Assembly (NCBI RefSeq): GCF_015687155.1
Contig: NZ_JADPQF010000003.1
Coordinates: 434,001-498,000, forward strand
From: Aliikangiella sp. G2MR2-5
GTDB taxonomy: Bacteria > Pseudomonadota > Gammaproteobacteria > Enterobacterales > Kangiellaceae
Length of the DNA: 64,000 nt
Reading direction: 5' to 3'
Part shown: one piece after another, positions 9,205 through 17,539 of the stretch
Position numbering within the stretch: position 1 is the stretch's first letter
Layout of the letters: every line of letters starts with the position of its first letter
Position numbers and translations under genes: made by a program
Notes under the pieces: generated by a model
Database searches by the model: none
What the model was told of the DNA's origin: nothing
What the model saw: the letters and a program-made list of their open reading frames with translations, nothing else

Positions 9205-11154
9205 TTGTCGCAGTCCAAAGGTCTGGATCCCAAAGCCTATACAGAAATAGAGTCCGGTGATAGTTATCCCCCCTATGTTTCAGCCAGTGAAAGTGTCGCT
9301 GAGTTTACTTTTAAAGCCGTAGGGCTGGGGATTGTATTTGGAATTATTTTTGGCGCAGCCAATGCTTACCTTGGACTAAGGGCTGGTTTGACAATCAGTA
9401 CATCTATACCCGTTGCGGTAATGGCGGTTGCTGTTTTTCGATTGCTCGCCAAAGGAGGGATACAAAGCACAATACTGGAAACAAATATTGCACAAACCAC
9501 AGGTTCGGCTTCAAGTTCAGTAGCAAGTGGCGTTATTTTCACACTACCTGCTCTTTTCATGTGGGGAATGGCTCCGGATTTGTTGCAGATGACTATTCTG
9601 GCAATGAGTGGTGGGCTTCTGGGAATACTTTTTATGATTCCCTTAAGAAAATATCTGATAGAAAAAGAGCATGGTAAATTACCTTATCCGGAGGGAACTG
9701 CATGCGCAGAAGTACTCGTTGCCAATGAGGTCGGAGGTAACAAGGCAAAATTTATTTTTATTGGTATGGGAGTCGCTGCATTATTCAAAACTCTGACTTC
9801 CTGGCTTAAAGTAATACCGGATCACGCTACACTAAAACTTCCTTTTATAAAAAAGGCGAGCATCGGCATTGATTTGTCTGCAGCTTTGTTTGGGGTCGGC
9901 TATATCTTGGGGCCGCGCGTCGCAGCGATCATGGTGGGTGGCGGATTACTTTCTGCATTGATCATTATTCCCGCTATCGCCTATTGGGGGGATGCGCGCA
10001 CTGTTCCACTGTTCCCGGAAACGGTTAACCTGATCAAAGATATGTCGGCTGGCCAAATCTGGACGCGCTATGTTCGCTATATTGGTGCCGGTGCTGTAGC
10101 AACTGCGGGCATCATAACCTTGATTCGAAGTATTCCTGTGATGGTAGAGAGCTTTAAAGCTGGGGCTCAGCACATGGGGGAAGGGGCACGTTCGATTTTG
10201 CGAACCAGTCAGGATCTTCCTTTGAAAGTTGTTTCTGTTGGCGTTGCAACGATTATCATTGTTTTAACTTTCGTGCCTAATGCTTTCGGAGCGATCGGTG
10301 GAGTTGAAACCCGCTTAGTCGCCGCGCTTTGTGTGGCTCTTTTTGCCTTTTTCTTTGTTACAGTGGCTGCAAGAATCGTCGGTCTGGTAGGGGTTACCTC
10401 CAATCCAACCAGTGGTATGACTATTGCTGCGCTTCTCGGCACTGCGACGATTTTTTTGTTAATGGGATGGGACGATAATGCGGGCAAAGCCGGGACTTTG
10501 ATCGTTGGCTGTGTTGTTGCAATAGCCGCCTCTATTTCAGGTGATACTTCTCAGGATTTAAAAAGCGGCTTTTTACTGGGCGCGACACCTAAAAAGCAGC
10601 AAATGGCCGAGCTCCTCGGGGTATTAACTTCGGCAACTTTTGTTTGTCTGGCGGTATTGCTTCTCGCTGAAACTTTTGGTTTTGGCTCGAAGGAATTGCC
10701 CGCGCCCCAAGCGACGTTAATGAAACTGGTTATTGACGGTGTGCTCGACCAAAATCTGCCGTGGGCTTTGGTAGCTATCGGCGCCGGCATAGCAATACTA
10801 TGCGAGCTCGTTAAAATACCGTCTTTACCTTTTGCTGTGGGGGTTTATTTGCCTGTGGCAACAATGACTCCTATCTTTATTGGCGGCCTGATTCGACATT
10901 ACTTTGAAAAGAAAACCAAAGACAAAGAACAACTTGAAGAAAGGAGGGAAAGAGGTGTATTGCTTGGAAGCGGCTTTGTTGGTGGCGAAGGTTTGCTGGG
11001 AGTTGGAATTGCCGCGGTAGCGTTCATTCAAAGTCGAAAACCTGAAGGGATAGGAACCGAGTGGGCTGGTAGTGACATAATGGCTATGAGCGTCGGGGCT
11101 GTTGGCTTTGGAATGCTAATCTACTGGTTCTTCAACCTTATTCGAAAAGCGTAG
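9205..11154 (+). CDS. OPT-family oligopeptide transporter
   Basis: A large polytopic inner-membrane carrier (649 residues) of the OPT superfamily, whose members import peptides or metal chelates. The N-terminus has the family's conserved GIIFGAANAYLGLRAGLTIS region. Further on are PYPEGTACAEVL, SGDTSQDLKSGFLLGATP and a PSLPFAVGVYLP motif in the C-terminal half. The start is a TTG at 9205 with a strong AAGGAG 7 nt upstream. It stands alone, and the substrate cannot be told from the sequence. Confidence 0.9.
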   Translation: MSQSKGLDPKAYTEIESGDSYPPYVSASESVAEFTFKAVGLGIVFGIIFGAANAYLGLRAGLTISTSIPVAVMAVAVFRLLAKGGIQSTILETNIAQTTGSASSSVASGVIFTLPALFMWGMAPDLLQMTILAMSGGLLGILFMIPLRKYLIEKEHGKLPYPEGTACAEVLVANEVGGNKAKFIFIGMGVAALFKTLTSWLKVIPDHATLKLPFIKKASIGIDLSAALFGVGYILGPRVAAIMVGGGLLSALIIIPAIAYWGDARTVPLFPETVNLIKDMSAGQIWTRYVRYIGAGAVATAGIITLIRSIPVMVESFKAGAQHMGEGARSILRTSQDLPLKVVSVGVATIIIVLTFVPNAFGAIGGVETRLVAALCVALFAFFFVTVAARIVGLVGVTSNPTSGMTIAALLGTATIFLLMGWDDNAGKAGTLIVGCVVAIAASISGDTSQDLKSGFLLGATPKKQQMAELLGVLTSATFVCLAVLLLAETFGFGSKELPAPQATLMKLVIDGVLDQNLPWALVAIGAGIAILCELVKIPSLPFAVGVYLPVATMTPIFIGGLIRHYFEKKTKDKEQLEERRERGVLLGSGFVGGEGLLGVGIAAVAFIQSRKPEGIGTEWAGSDIMAMSVGAVGFGMLIYWFFNLIRKA

Positions 11155-11195
11155 GTTTATATAAAATAGTAAAAGTAATGAGTGCCTGATTTAAT

Positions 11196-11759
11196 ATGAA
11201 TATCACTTTTTCAGCCTATATCGCCACTAGCCTTGATGGATACATCGCTCGCCCAAACGGCGGGCTTGACTGGCTGGATAACTCGACAGATAAGGATAGC
11301 AAAGAAGACTACGGCTATCATGACTTCATGACTACGGTTGATTGTCTAGTCATGGGGCGTAGTACTTTTGAAAAAGTCGCTTCTTTTCCCGAGTGGCCCT
11401 ATCAGGGAAAGCGAGTGATTGTTATAAGCAAAAAGATGAATCAGGCACCGGCACATTTGCACGATAGAGTTGAGTTTTTTAATGGTAAAGTCGAGCAGCT
11501 TGTCGTAGAGCTGCAAAGCTTGGGTGTTCGCAAAGTCTATGTAGATGGAGGCTTTACCATCCAGTCATTTATCAATGCCGGCTTACTGGATGAAATCATT
11601 ATTACTCAGATTCCCATACTCATTGGCAAGGGAATCAGTTTGTTTGGTGATACTAAAAAGGATCATAAACTGAAACTGCTACAATCGAGAAAATTTGATA
11701 GCGGATTTGTTCAATCCCACTATCAATTTTTACCGAGTTCGGCTCGTTTTTTTGATTAG
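11196..11759 (+). CDS. Dihydrofolate reductase / RibD C-terminal family protein
   Basis: A predicted NAD(P)H-dependent reductase of 187 residues with the RibD_C/DHFR fold. Visible features are the N-terminal ATSLDGYIARPNGGLDWL, the VMGRSTFEKV nucleotide-binding stretch, VYVDGGFTIQSFI and a C-terminal TQIPILIGKGISLFG. These YyaP/YwjB-type proteins are usually single genes of unknown substrate. It converges on the M28 peptidase gene with only 19 bp between the stops. Confidence 0.88.
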   Translation: MNITFSAYIATSLDGYIARPNGGLDWLDNSTDKDSKEDYGYHDFMTTVDCLVMGRSTFEKVASFPEWPYQGKRVIVISKKMNQAPAHLHDRVEFFNGKVEQLVVELQSLGVRKVYVDGGFTIQSFINAGLLDEIIITQIPILIGKGISLFGDTKKDHKLKLLQSRKFDSGFVQSHYQFLPSSARFFD

Positions 11760-11778
11760 CCAGCTACTGCAGAACGAG

Positions 11779-12795
11779 TTAATTTTCAATTGAGCTTAGT
11801 TGTTCAAGTTTTTGATCGAGTACTACAGAAAAATTGACAATGGTCTGAACCGAGTTGACAAAAAATTCCGGATCGATGTTTTCGAAAGTATCGCTGGTCT
11901 GGTGATAATCTCCGTGAACATCAACACCAAAATAAATATAGGGAATTCCTTCTTTTCTGAACGGCGCATGATCGCTGGCATTATTCCAGTCAGGACCTTG
12001 TCTTCCCGCTATTAACAAACTGCTTCGAGTTTCATGACCTGCACGAACGCACACTCTGGCTGTTGATAAGTGCGGCGCTAGCAGCTCTCCAATCATCTTG
12101 TTTTTGCGAGTTCCAGCAAAATATAGTCGCTTTTTTGCACCGCCCCTCGCTACCATATCCAGGTTGATATTGAGCATTATTTCTTCCAACGCTATGGGAG
12201 GATTTTTCACAAAATGCTTTGAACCATAGAGTCCGTCTTCTTCGGCATCAGTTGCCAGAAACAGAATATTGTTTAGCGGAGGGTACTGCCGCCAGTAACG
12301 TGCCAGAGCAAGCATCGCAGAAACACCTGAAGCATTATCGTCCGCACCATAAAAAATATGTTTTCCCTGAGTGCCAAGATGGTCGTAATGTGCAGTGACT
12401 ACGATGGTTTTCCGATTGTCTGTGTTTTGTCCTGGAATATAACCGATCAGGTTGACCCCCTGTCTTTTATTTGCAGAGCCGAAAAGAAAGGGGTGACGGT
12501 AGTCGGGTGTATAAGATTGAATATTAAGTGCTTGAAATTTTGACGCAATGTAATTTGCTGCGAGTTTGTTGCCTCTTGTTTCTGTTGCTCTGCCGGCCAT
12601 TTCTCTGCTGGATAATCTTTTCAGGTCGGTTAACAGCGCCTGTTGGTCAATTGATTTTTGAGCATGGAAATTCTTGACCGCCTTTTCCGGCTTCGGACAG
12701 AAAGCCTGTTTTTGTGCGCACGCGGACAGCAGCAGACAAATTGCACAGAAAGAGAATTTAAGAACGTTGAACAAATTGTTGAATTGAAAAATCAA
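11779..12795 (-). CDS. M28-family zinc aminopeptidase lipoprotein
   Basis: A predicted outer-membrane or periplasm-anchored metallopeptidase. It has a lipoprotein signal with lipobox LSAC (Cys26). The M28 zinc ligands are all visible: TAHYDHLG, GADDNASG, the DAEEDG acid pair, NLDMVARG and ASDHAPF. Length is 338 residues. The start is uncertain because only TTG codons are available upstream of the hydrophobic segment. The first has a weak GAGA 7 nt upstream. It divides its short upstream gap with thpR on the same strand. Confidence 0.88.
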   Translation of the reverse strand: MIFQFNNLFNVLKFSFCAICLLLSACAQKQAFCPKPEKAVKNFHAQKSIDQQALLTDLKRLSSREMAGRATETRGNKLAANYIASKFQALNIQSYTPDYRHPFLFGSANKRQGVNLIGYIPGQNTDNRKTIVVTAHYDHLGTQGKHIFYGADDNASGVSAMLALARYWRQYPPLNNILFLATDAEEDGLYGSKHFVKNPPIALEEIMLNINLDMVARGGAKKRLYFAGTRKNKMIGELLAPHLSTARVCVRAGHETRSSLLIAGRQGPDWNNASDHAPFRKEGIPYIYFGVDVHGDYHQTSDTFENIDPEFFVNSVQTIVNFSVVLDQKLEQLSSIEN

Positions 12796-12858
12796 TACAT
12801 TTCTCTCGCAGCTGGTTGCAGGTATCTTGAGTATACGATTTTTTCGACGCGGCCACAG

Positions 12859-13416
12859 CTAGCGTCCTAAAAGTTGCTCTTTTATGCCTGGAGGCTTTAA
12901 TGACCAGGTTTCCAGTGGATAGTAGGCTACATTCTGACGCTGATTGCGTGATTCCATCAAACAGATTTCCCTTATTTTTACCTCAGTATTGAATTCAGAC
13001 ATCTGTTTTGGCGGTACTTCTACTTTCCTAAAGAGGGTAACATGAGGATGATATTTCTTTTTATCGAAATGCCGAATACCCAGGCCGGCGAGTTGGCTTT
13101 CAAGCTCATGCTTGCACTGAGCTAGTCGTTTGTTTTGATCTTCAACTTGTAGACCAAGAATTTTAGGTTTCGGCCAAAAAATTGAATGACTTAGGCAAAT
13201 ATCAAAAGGGGAAATATGTGGAGCTCTTAATGATGAAAGAATCAGATCGAGATCTCTGTCACTAGTTTCTCCTAGAAAACTCAAGGTTATATGAAAGTTT
13301 TCCGGAGGAACTGCTCTAGCATTACGCAAACTGAAACTTGACTGAAAGTCTATGAGTGTTGACTTAACCTGTGGGGCCAAGTCAACGGCAAAAAATAATC
13401 TTAGTTTGTGTGGCAT
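12859..13416 (-). CDS. thpR: RNA 2',3'-cyclic phosphodiesterase (2'-5' RNA ligase family)
   Basis: A two-histidine (2H) phosphoesterase of 185 residues. Both catalytic signatures are present: FHITLSFLG (about residues 42-50) and HPHVTLFRK (about 123-131). The family opens cyclic phosphates at RNA ends and can ligate tRNA halves in vitro. It lies just downstream of the CYTH-CHAD gene on the same strand, 27 bp away, so the two are likely co-transcribed. Confidence 0.92.
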   Translation of the reverse strand: MPHKLRLFFAVDLAPQVKSTLIDFQSSFSLRNARAVPPENFHITLSFLGETSDRDLDLILSSLRAPHISPFDICLSHSIFWPKPKILGLQVEDQNKRLAQCKHELESQLAGLGIRHFDKKKYHPHVTLFRKVEVPPKQMSEFNTEVKIREICLMESRNQRQNVAYYPLETWSLKPPGIKEQLLGR

Positions 13417-13443
13417 TTAAAATTTAATATTTGTAGTTAAGCC

Positions 13444-14952
13444 TTAATTCCAGTATGGGCTTGTTTTAAAAGCGGCTTTTCGAGTTTGCTCAATAGCTTC
13501 AAGAACTGGTACATTCATTTCTTTCAGCCATTCTTCTGTTTCTTCTCGCTGATGATTTTCCAGTTGTAGTTCAAATATATATTCATTCATTTGCAATTCG
13601 CGAATTCCGTCAAGAATGTCTATCCAGGACTGTCGATATGACTTTCTTTTTTGTGAGTCGAAAAGCCCTCCAAAGAACAAACCGGTATCAAGAGCGCGTC
13701 GTATTCTGGCAATCAGCTTAAAGTAATCTTTTGCATCGAGTTCAACTTTTGGACCTAGATCTCGCTTTAACTCTTTTAGCATGTGCTCAAGTTGTTTACG
13801 GGCATAATCAATAATTGGAGCGCTTAGATCCTCTTGTTCTTTTTCAGGTATGAAGTTTCGCCATTCTTGAAAATATAGCCATTCAGACATATTGAGCATC
13901 ATTAAGTTATAACGCTGTGTGGCTAATAAAGACTTAAAGGTTTCTATGGCTTCTACCACATCCTGATCGATTTTCTTCTGTTGCGACTCGACAAGATCCC
14001 AGTCGGCCTTTTTTTGTAAATAGCGATTTAAATAGCGCTTATGTTTAGCTGCATCAACAATCGGGCGCATAGCTGTTGCCAACCAGTCCCAGTTATTTCT
14101 TAAGTCGTGAGTTGCTTTTCGAGGTATCAGTCCACCAAAAACCATATACATATGATGTAGATAAATCAAAGCGCGATACATTTCCAGTACCGCCGTATGA
14201 GCATTGTCACCGTTTAGAAAAAGCTCATAATATTGCCAATGCTTGAGTCCAGCGAAGCAAATTCGCTCAAAAGCGACTTCAGATTCAGCCCCTTTACTCA
14301 GTTCAATTACCTGTAAAGAGTAGAAGTCTGGTGACAGCCTCTCGCATAAACTGTAGCCTCTTCGAGCCTTGCTGGCGTTATATAGTGTTAACTCCAGCTC
14401 TTTAATCAGATATCGACCAATTGCGAAAATATACTCCGCAGTTCCTTCCAGTAGTTCTAGCTCTACCTCGCATATTTCGAGAGACTTTTCTTCTGCCGTG
14501 ATTTCACCAACGTCCAGTGAAACTTCTATTTTAGTGCCATCTGAAAAGTTGAGGATGCAGGAAGTTCGCTCAAAGTCGGTATTGAAGCAGGGTAAAAACT
14601 CTCCATCTTCTTCAAAGGCCTCTTCAACCAGAATTTGTAGATAAGGATCGGAAATTAACGCAACATCGAGCTTGTTTTCTGTTAACTCAATTTCATCTTC
14701 ATTTCGTTGGTGAAGCCCGCCAATAGCTTTACCTGAAGATTTAACGGTCTGAATCCATTTATCGTCAACTTCACGAATGCGCATACCAATTGCGACTTCT
14801 TTCAGCTTAAAGTTTTGCGTATCAAAGTAGGTGTTTACAAGATGACGCTGCTCCCATGGCGTTTGAGATAGAGCGCCTGGAAATTCTAACTCTTTGATTT
14901 TTTTTAGTTTTTCTGGTGTTGCGGCGAGTTTTAACTCGAGTTCGCTAGCCAT
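13444..14952 (-). CDS. CYTH and CHAD domain inorganic triphosphatase (YgiF-like)
   Basis: The N-terminal CYTH domain has the hallmark ELELKL (ExExK) at residues 3-8, with further acidic/basic tunnel residues (MRIREVDDKWIQTVKSSG). It hydrolyses triphosphates in characterised YgiF/ygiF-type enzymes. A helical CHAD domain, histidine-rich in polyphosphate binders, fills the C-terminal half. The open frame starts at 14994, but ATG 14952 gives the family-like MASELELKL start. In E. coli ygiF is next to glnE. Here glnE is about 6 kb away. Confidence 0.9.
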   Translation of the reverse strand: MASELELKLAATPEKLKKIKELEFPGALSQTPWEQRHLVNTYFDTQNFKLKEVAIGMRIREVDDKWIQTVKSSGKAIGGLHQRNEDEIELTENKLDVALISDPYLQILVEEAFEEDGEFLPCFNTDFERTSCILNFSDGTKIEVSLDVGEITAEEKSLEICEVELELLEGTAEYIFAIGRYLIKELELTLYNASKARRGYSLCERLSPDFYSLQVIELSKGAESEVAFERICFAGLKHWQYYELFLNGDNAHTAVLEMYRALIYLHHMYMVFGGLIPRKATHDLRNNWDWLATAMRPIVDAAKHKRYLNRYLQKKADWDLVESQQKKIDQDVVEAIETFKSLLATQRYNLMMLNMSEWLYFQEWRNFIPEKEQEDLSAPIIDYARKQLEHMLKELKRDLGPKVELDAKDYFKLIARIRRALDTGLFFGGLFDSQKRKSYRQSWIDILDGIRELQMNEYIFELQLENHQREETEEWLKEMNVPVLEAIEQTRKAAFKTSPYWN

Positions 14953-15284
14953 AGGCCTAACCCTTGAATCATATATCAGCGGATATTTAACCATCCAACA
15001 GCGCGTTTGTCATCAAGCGCTTGGTGATCTAATGATTTCGGTCAGACTTTTAGTGAAATTTCTCTTGAAAATAAGGTCTTAGCACTTAAAAACGTGAACC
15101 AAAGCTTCTTTGTTGGGTAATTTAATTTGATGCTATCCAAAGATTCCGTACAATAGGCCGCATATTTTTAAAAGCACAAAGAATATATTTGTAAGTGTTT
15201 ACTTACTATTGTGACAAAGTCTGGCGAAAAAGCATTTGATTTCGCTCCTTAAAAAGATTGGATGAACCGGTGTAGATTCTTTAT
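14953..15284. other. Divergent intergenic region between CYTH-CHAD and YgiM-like genes
   Basis: About 330 bp without a gene, expected to hold two divergent promoters. It contains a 10-bp palindrome CAAGCGCTTG at 15014-15023 with flanking TCA/TGA, and the promoter candidate described at 15127-15154. Nothing else stands out. Confidence 0.4.
15127..15154 (+). promoter_or_regulatory. Possible sigma-70 promoter of the YgiM-like gene
   Basis: TTGATG at 15127-15132 and TACAAT at 15149-15154 are separated by 16 nt. The start codon lies about 130 nt downstream. Read from sequence only. Confidence 0.4.
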
Positions 15285-15878
15285 ATGAAAATCATTTCGA
15301 ATAAAATTTATTTTTTATCTCTTAGCCTGATATTTTGGACGACGTTTTCCAATGTGGTATTGGCTGAAACTGTTTATATCGACGATAAAATTTTGATTTG
15401 GACCAGAACTGGTCCATCAAACGCCTACAAGGTTCGATATCGTCTGGAGCCCGGTGCGAAACTGGAGGTTGTGCAGCGCGACGCAGAAACAGGTTTTGTA
15501 GAGGTAAAAGATGAGCAGGGGCGCAATTCCTGGGTCGATCCCAAGCTGCTGACTTCTCAACCGACAGCTCATCAGAAGTTAAAGGAAGCTAATGCAGAGA
15601 TTGTGCGCTTGAAAAGTAGTTATGAAGAAAAAGTTCGAGTGTTACAAGCCGAAATCAATCAAATGACTCCGCTTAAATCGGTTAATAGTAACTTGCAACA
15701 AGAGTTGGCAAAAGCTCAAACAGAAGCTGAGCAATCGCGTCAAAAAGCACAACTGTATGAGAGTGGCTTTGATCGAGACACTTTCTTCGCAGGCGCTGCG
15801 GTAATGCTTGGTGGGATGTTCTTAGGATGGCTATTTTCCAAGTTTGGTGGTAAACGCAAAAATACTGGTTGGAATTAG
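15285..15878 (+). CDS. SH3-domain membrane protein, YgiM/TIGR04211 family
   Basis: A 197-residue envelope protein. It has a signal peptide (about 1-27, ending LAE), an SH3b domain (about 30-90, with WTRTGPSNAYKVRYRLEPG), a coiled coil rich in Lys/Glu/Gln (about 95-165) and a C-terminal transmembrane helix (GAAVMLGGMFLGWLFSKFG) followed by basic residues. This is the YgiM layout. E. coli ygiM is beside cca and uppP, both also in this window. Function is not established. Confidence 0.9.
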   Translation: MKIISNKIYFLSLSLIFWTTFSNVVLAETVYIDDKILIWTRTGPSNAYKVRYRLEPGAKLEVVQRDAETGFVEVKDEQGRNSWVDPKLLTSQPTAHQKLKEANAEIVRLKSSYEEKVRVLQAEINQMTPLKSVNSNLQQELAKAQTEAEQSRQKAQLYESGFDRDTFFAGAAVMLGGMFLGWLFSKFGGKRKNTGWN

Positions 15879-15907
15879 ATACAGCTATCGAGATTACCCA
15901 GAAAAAA

Positions 15908-17380
15908 ATGAGTTTAAATAAAAATATTCCTCTCAAATCCGGGGGAGAGCTTTCGGCTGATTATCTAGCTCATGCTAGAGCGACTTTTCTGTCTGAAGCA
16001 GATGAAGCCGCATTTATTCATTCGTGTGGACAGCCTCTTAGAAAGAGTATTCGCCTTAACCGGTTGAAAACCAGTCAGAATGAGTTTTCGGCGATTGCAT
16101 CCAAATATGGTTGGATACTCACACCTGTTCCTTGGTGTGAGGACGGCTTCTGGATTGACCTGTCTCAGGCGAACCATAGTTTAAGTCTGGGGAATTTACC
16201 TGAACATATTCAAGGACTTTTTTATATTCAGGAAGCCAGCTCAATGCTGCCTCCTGTCGCTCTGCTTCCTGATGACATCGCTGATAGCGTACTAGTTGGC
16301 GACATTGCCGCTGCACCAGGCTCTAAAACGACGCAAATGGCGTCTATGATGGAAAATAGGGGCATTATCTGGGCAAATGAATTGTCAGCCAGCAGGCTAA
16401 AAGGCTTACATAGTAATCTGGTACGCTGCGGAATCCTCAACACTTGTCTATCTCATCAAGATGGACGAGTTATTGGCGACTTAATGCCGGGCCAATTTGA
16501 CTACCTTTTACTGGATGCACCTTGTGGTGGTGAAGGCACTGTTCGAAAAGATTTTGACGCGCTGAAAAGCTGGGATATTGAACGGGTCAGGCAGCTGGCG
16601 GTGCTGCAGAAAGAGTTGATAGCATCCGCGTACCGAGCATTAAAACCTGGAGGACGGCTAGTTTACTCAACTTGTACCCTGTCCCCGGAAGAGAACCAGC
16701 AAGTGGCAAACTATCTTGTGTCGGAAACTAATGCTCAGGTTATTGAGTTGGGAAGTTTGTTTCCTGGTGCACAACAGGCTAGAACTGAGGAAGGATACCT
16801 GCTGGTTCTTCCTCAACTATTTGATAGTGAAGGCTTCTTTATTTCATGTTTCGAAAAGCCTGAATCTGCAGTTATCGAGTCTCAGCCGGTTGCCAAGTTT
16901 AATGGCCCTTTTGAGCCTATTAGCAAGACTGAAAAAAAGCGACTTCTGGACTATTTTTCGAGTCACTTTGGAGTGAATATTGAGCCTGAAGGTTATCAGC
17001 TATTGCAGCGAGAAAAAGACGTCTGGATCTTTCCAGCAATGATTGAGTCGCTTGATCGTTACATAAAAGTTAACCGTTCGGGGATGAAACTGGCTACGGT
17101 TTACCCTTCCAGATCGGGAATTAAAGTACGCGCATCTCATGAGTTTTGTTGCTGTTTTGGCGATAAAGCATCAAAGCAGGTGGTTACTTTAAATTCAGAG
17201 CAAGCGTCTGATTTTTATCGGGGACAGAATATTGTCGTGGACTGTCAGAGCTTAAAAGACGGGGAAACTATTTTGAAATTTGCCAATAAATCTCTGGGAA
17301 TGGGCTTAAATAAAAAGGGTCGTATTAAGAATTTATTACCACGGGATTTGGTTCGCGACGGGATTTGCTTCCCCCCTTAG
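15908..17380 (+). CDS. rsmF: 16S rRNA (cytosine-1407 C5) methyltransferase RsmF
   Basis: A SAM-dependent RNA m5C methyltransferase of the NOL1/NOP2/Sun family. The SAM site is GDIAAAPGSKTTQMA, and the two conserved cysteines appear in DAPCGGEGT and YSTCTLSPEEN. C-terminal PUA-like regions give about 490 residues, as in RsmF (E. coli 479). The frame is open from a TTG at 15869 inside the preceding gene. ATG 15908 is preferred because it gives the usual short lead before SADYLAHAR. It follows the YgiM-like gene by 29 bp. Confidence 0.92.
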   Translation: MSLNKNIPLKSGGELSADYLAHARATFLSEADEAAFIHSCGQPLRKSIRLNRLKTSQNEFSAIASKYGWILTPVPWCEDGFWIDLSQANHSLSLGNLPEHIQGLFYIQEASSMLPPVALLPDDIADSVLVGDIAAAPGSKTTQMASMMENRGIIWANELSASRLKGLHSNLVRCGILNTCLSHQDGRVIGDLMPGQFDYLLLDAPCGGEGTVRKDFDALKSWDIERVRQLAVLQKELIASAYRALKPGGRLVYSTCTLSPEENQQVANYLVSETNAQVIELGSLFPGAQQARTEEGYLLVLPQLFDSEGFFISCFEKPESAVIESQPVAKFNGPFEPISKTEKKRLLDYFSSHFGVNIEPEGYQLLQREKDVWIFPAMIESLDRYIKVNRSGMKLATVYPSRSGIKVRASHEFCCCFGDKASKQVVTLNSEQASDFYRGQNIVVDCQSLKDGETILKFANKSLGMGLNKKGRIKNLLPRDLVRDGICFPP

Positions 17381-17539
17381 ATTTATCCTGTCACACTCTT
17401 CCTGTATAGGCCTTAATACAAGTTTAAAGCTTTGTCGCATTGGCAAATGCACAACCCTGTAATGTCAGACAAACAATCTCGCTTCTAGCATATCCTGAAC
17501 TATACTTATTGAAATTCTTGACTATCCAGGACTGTTTTG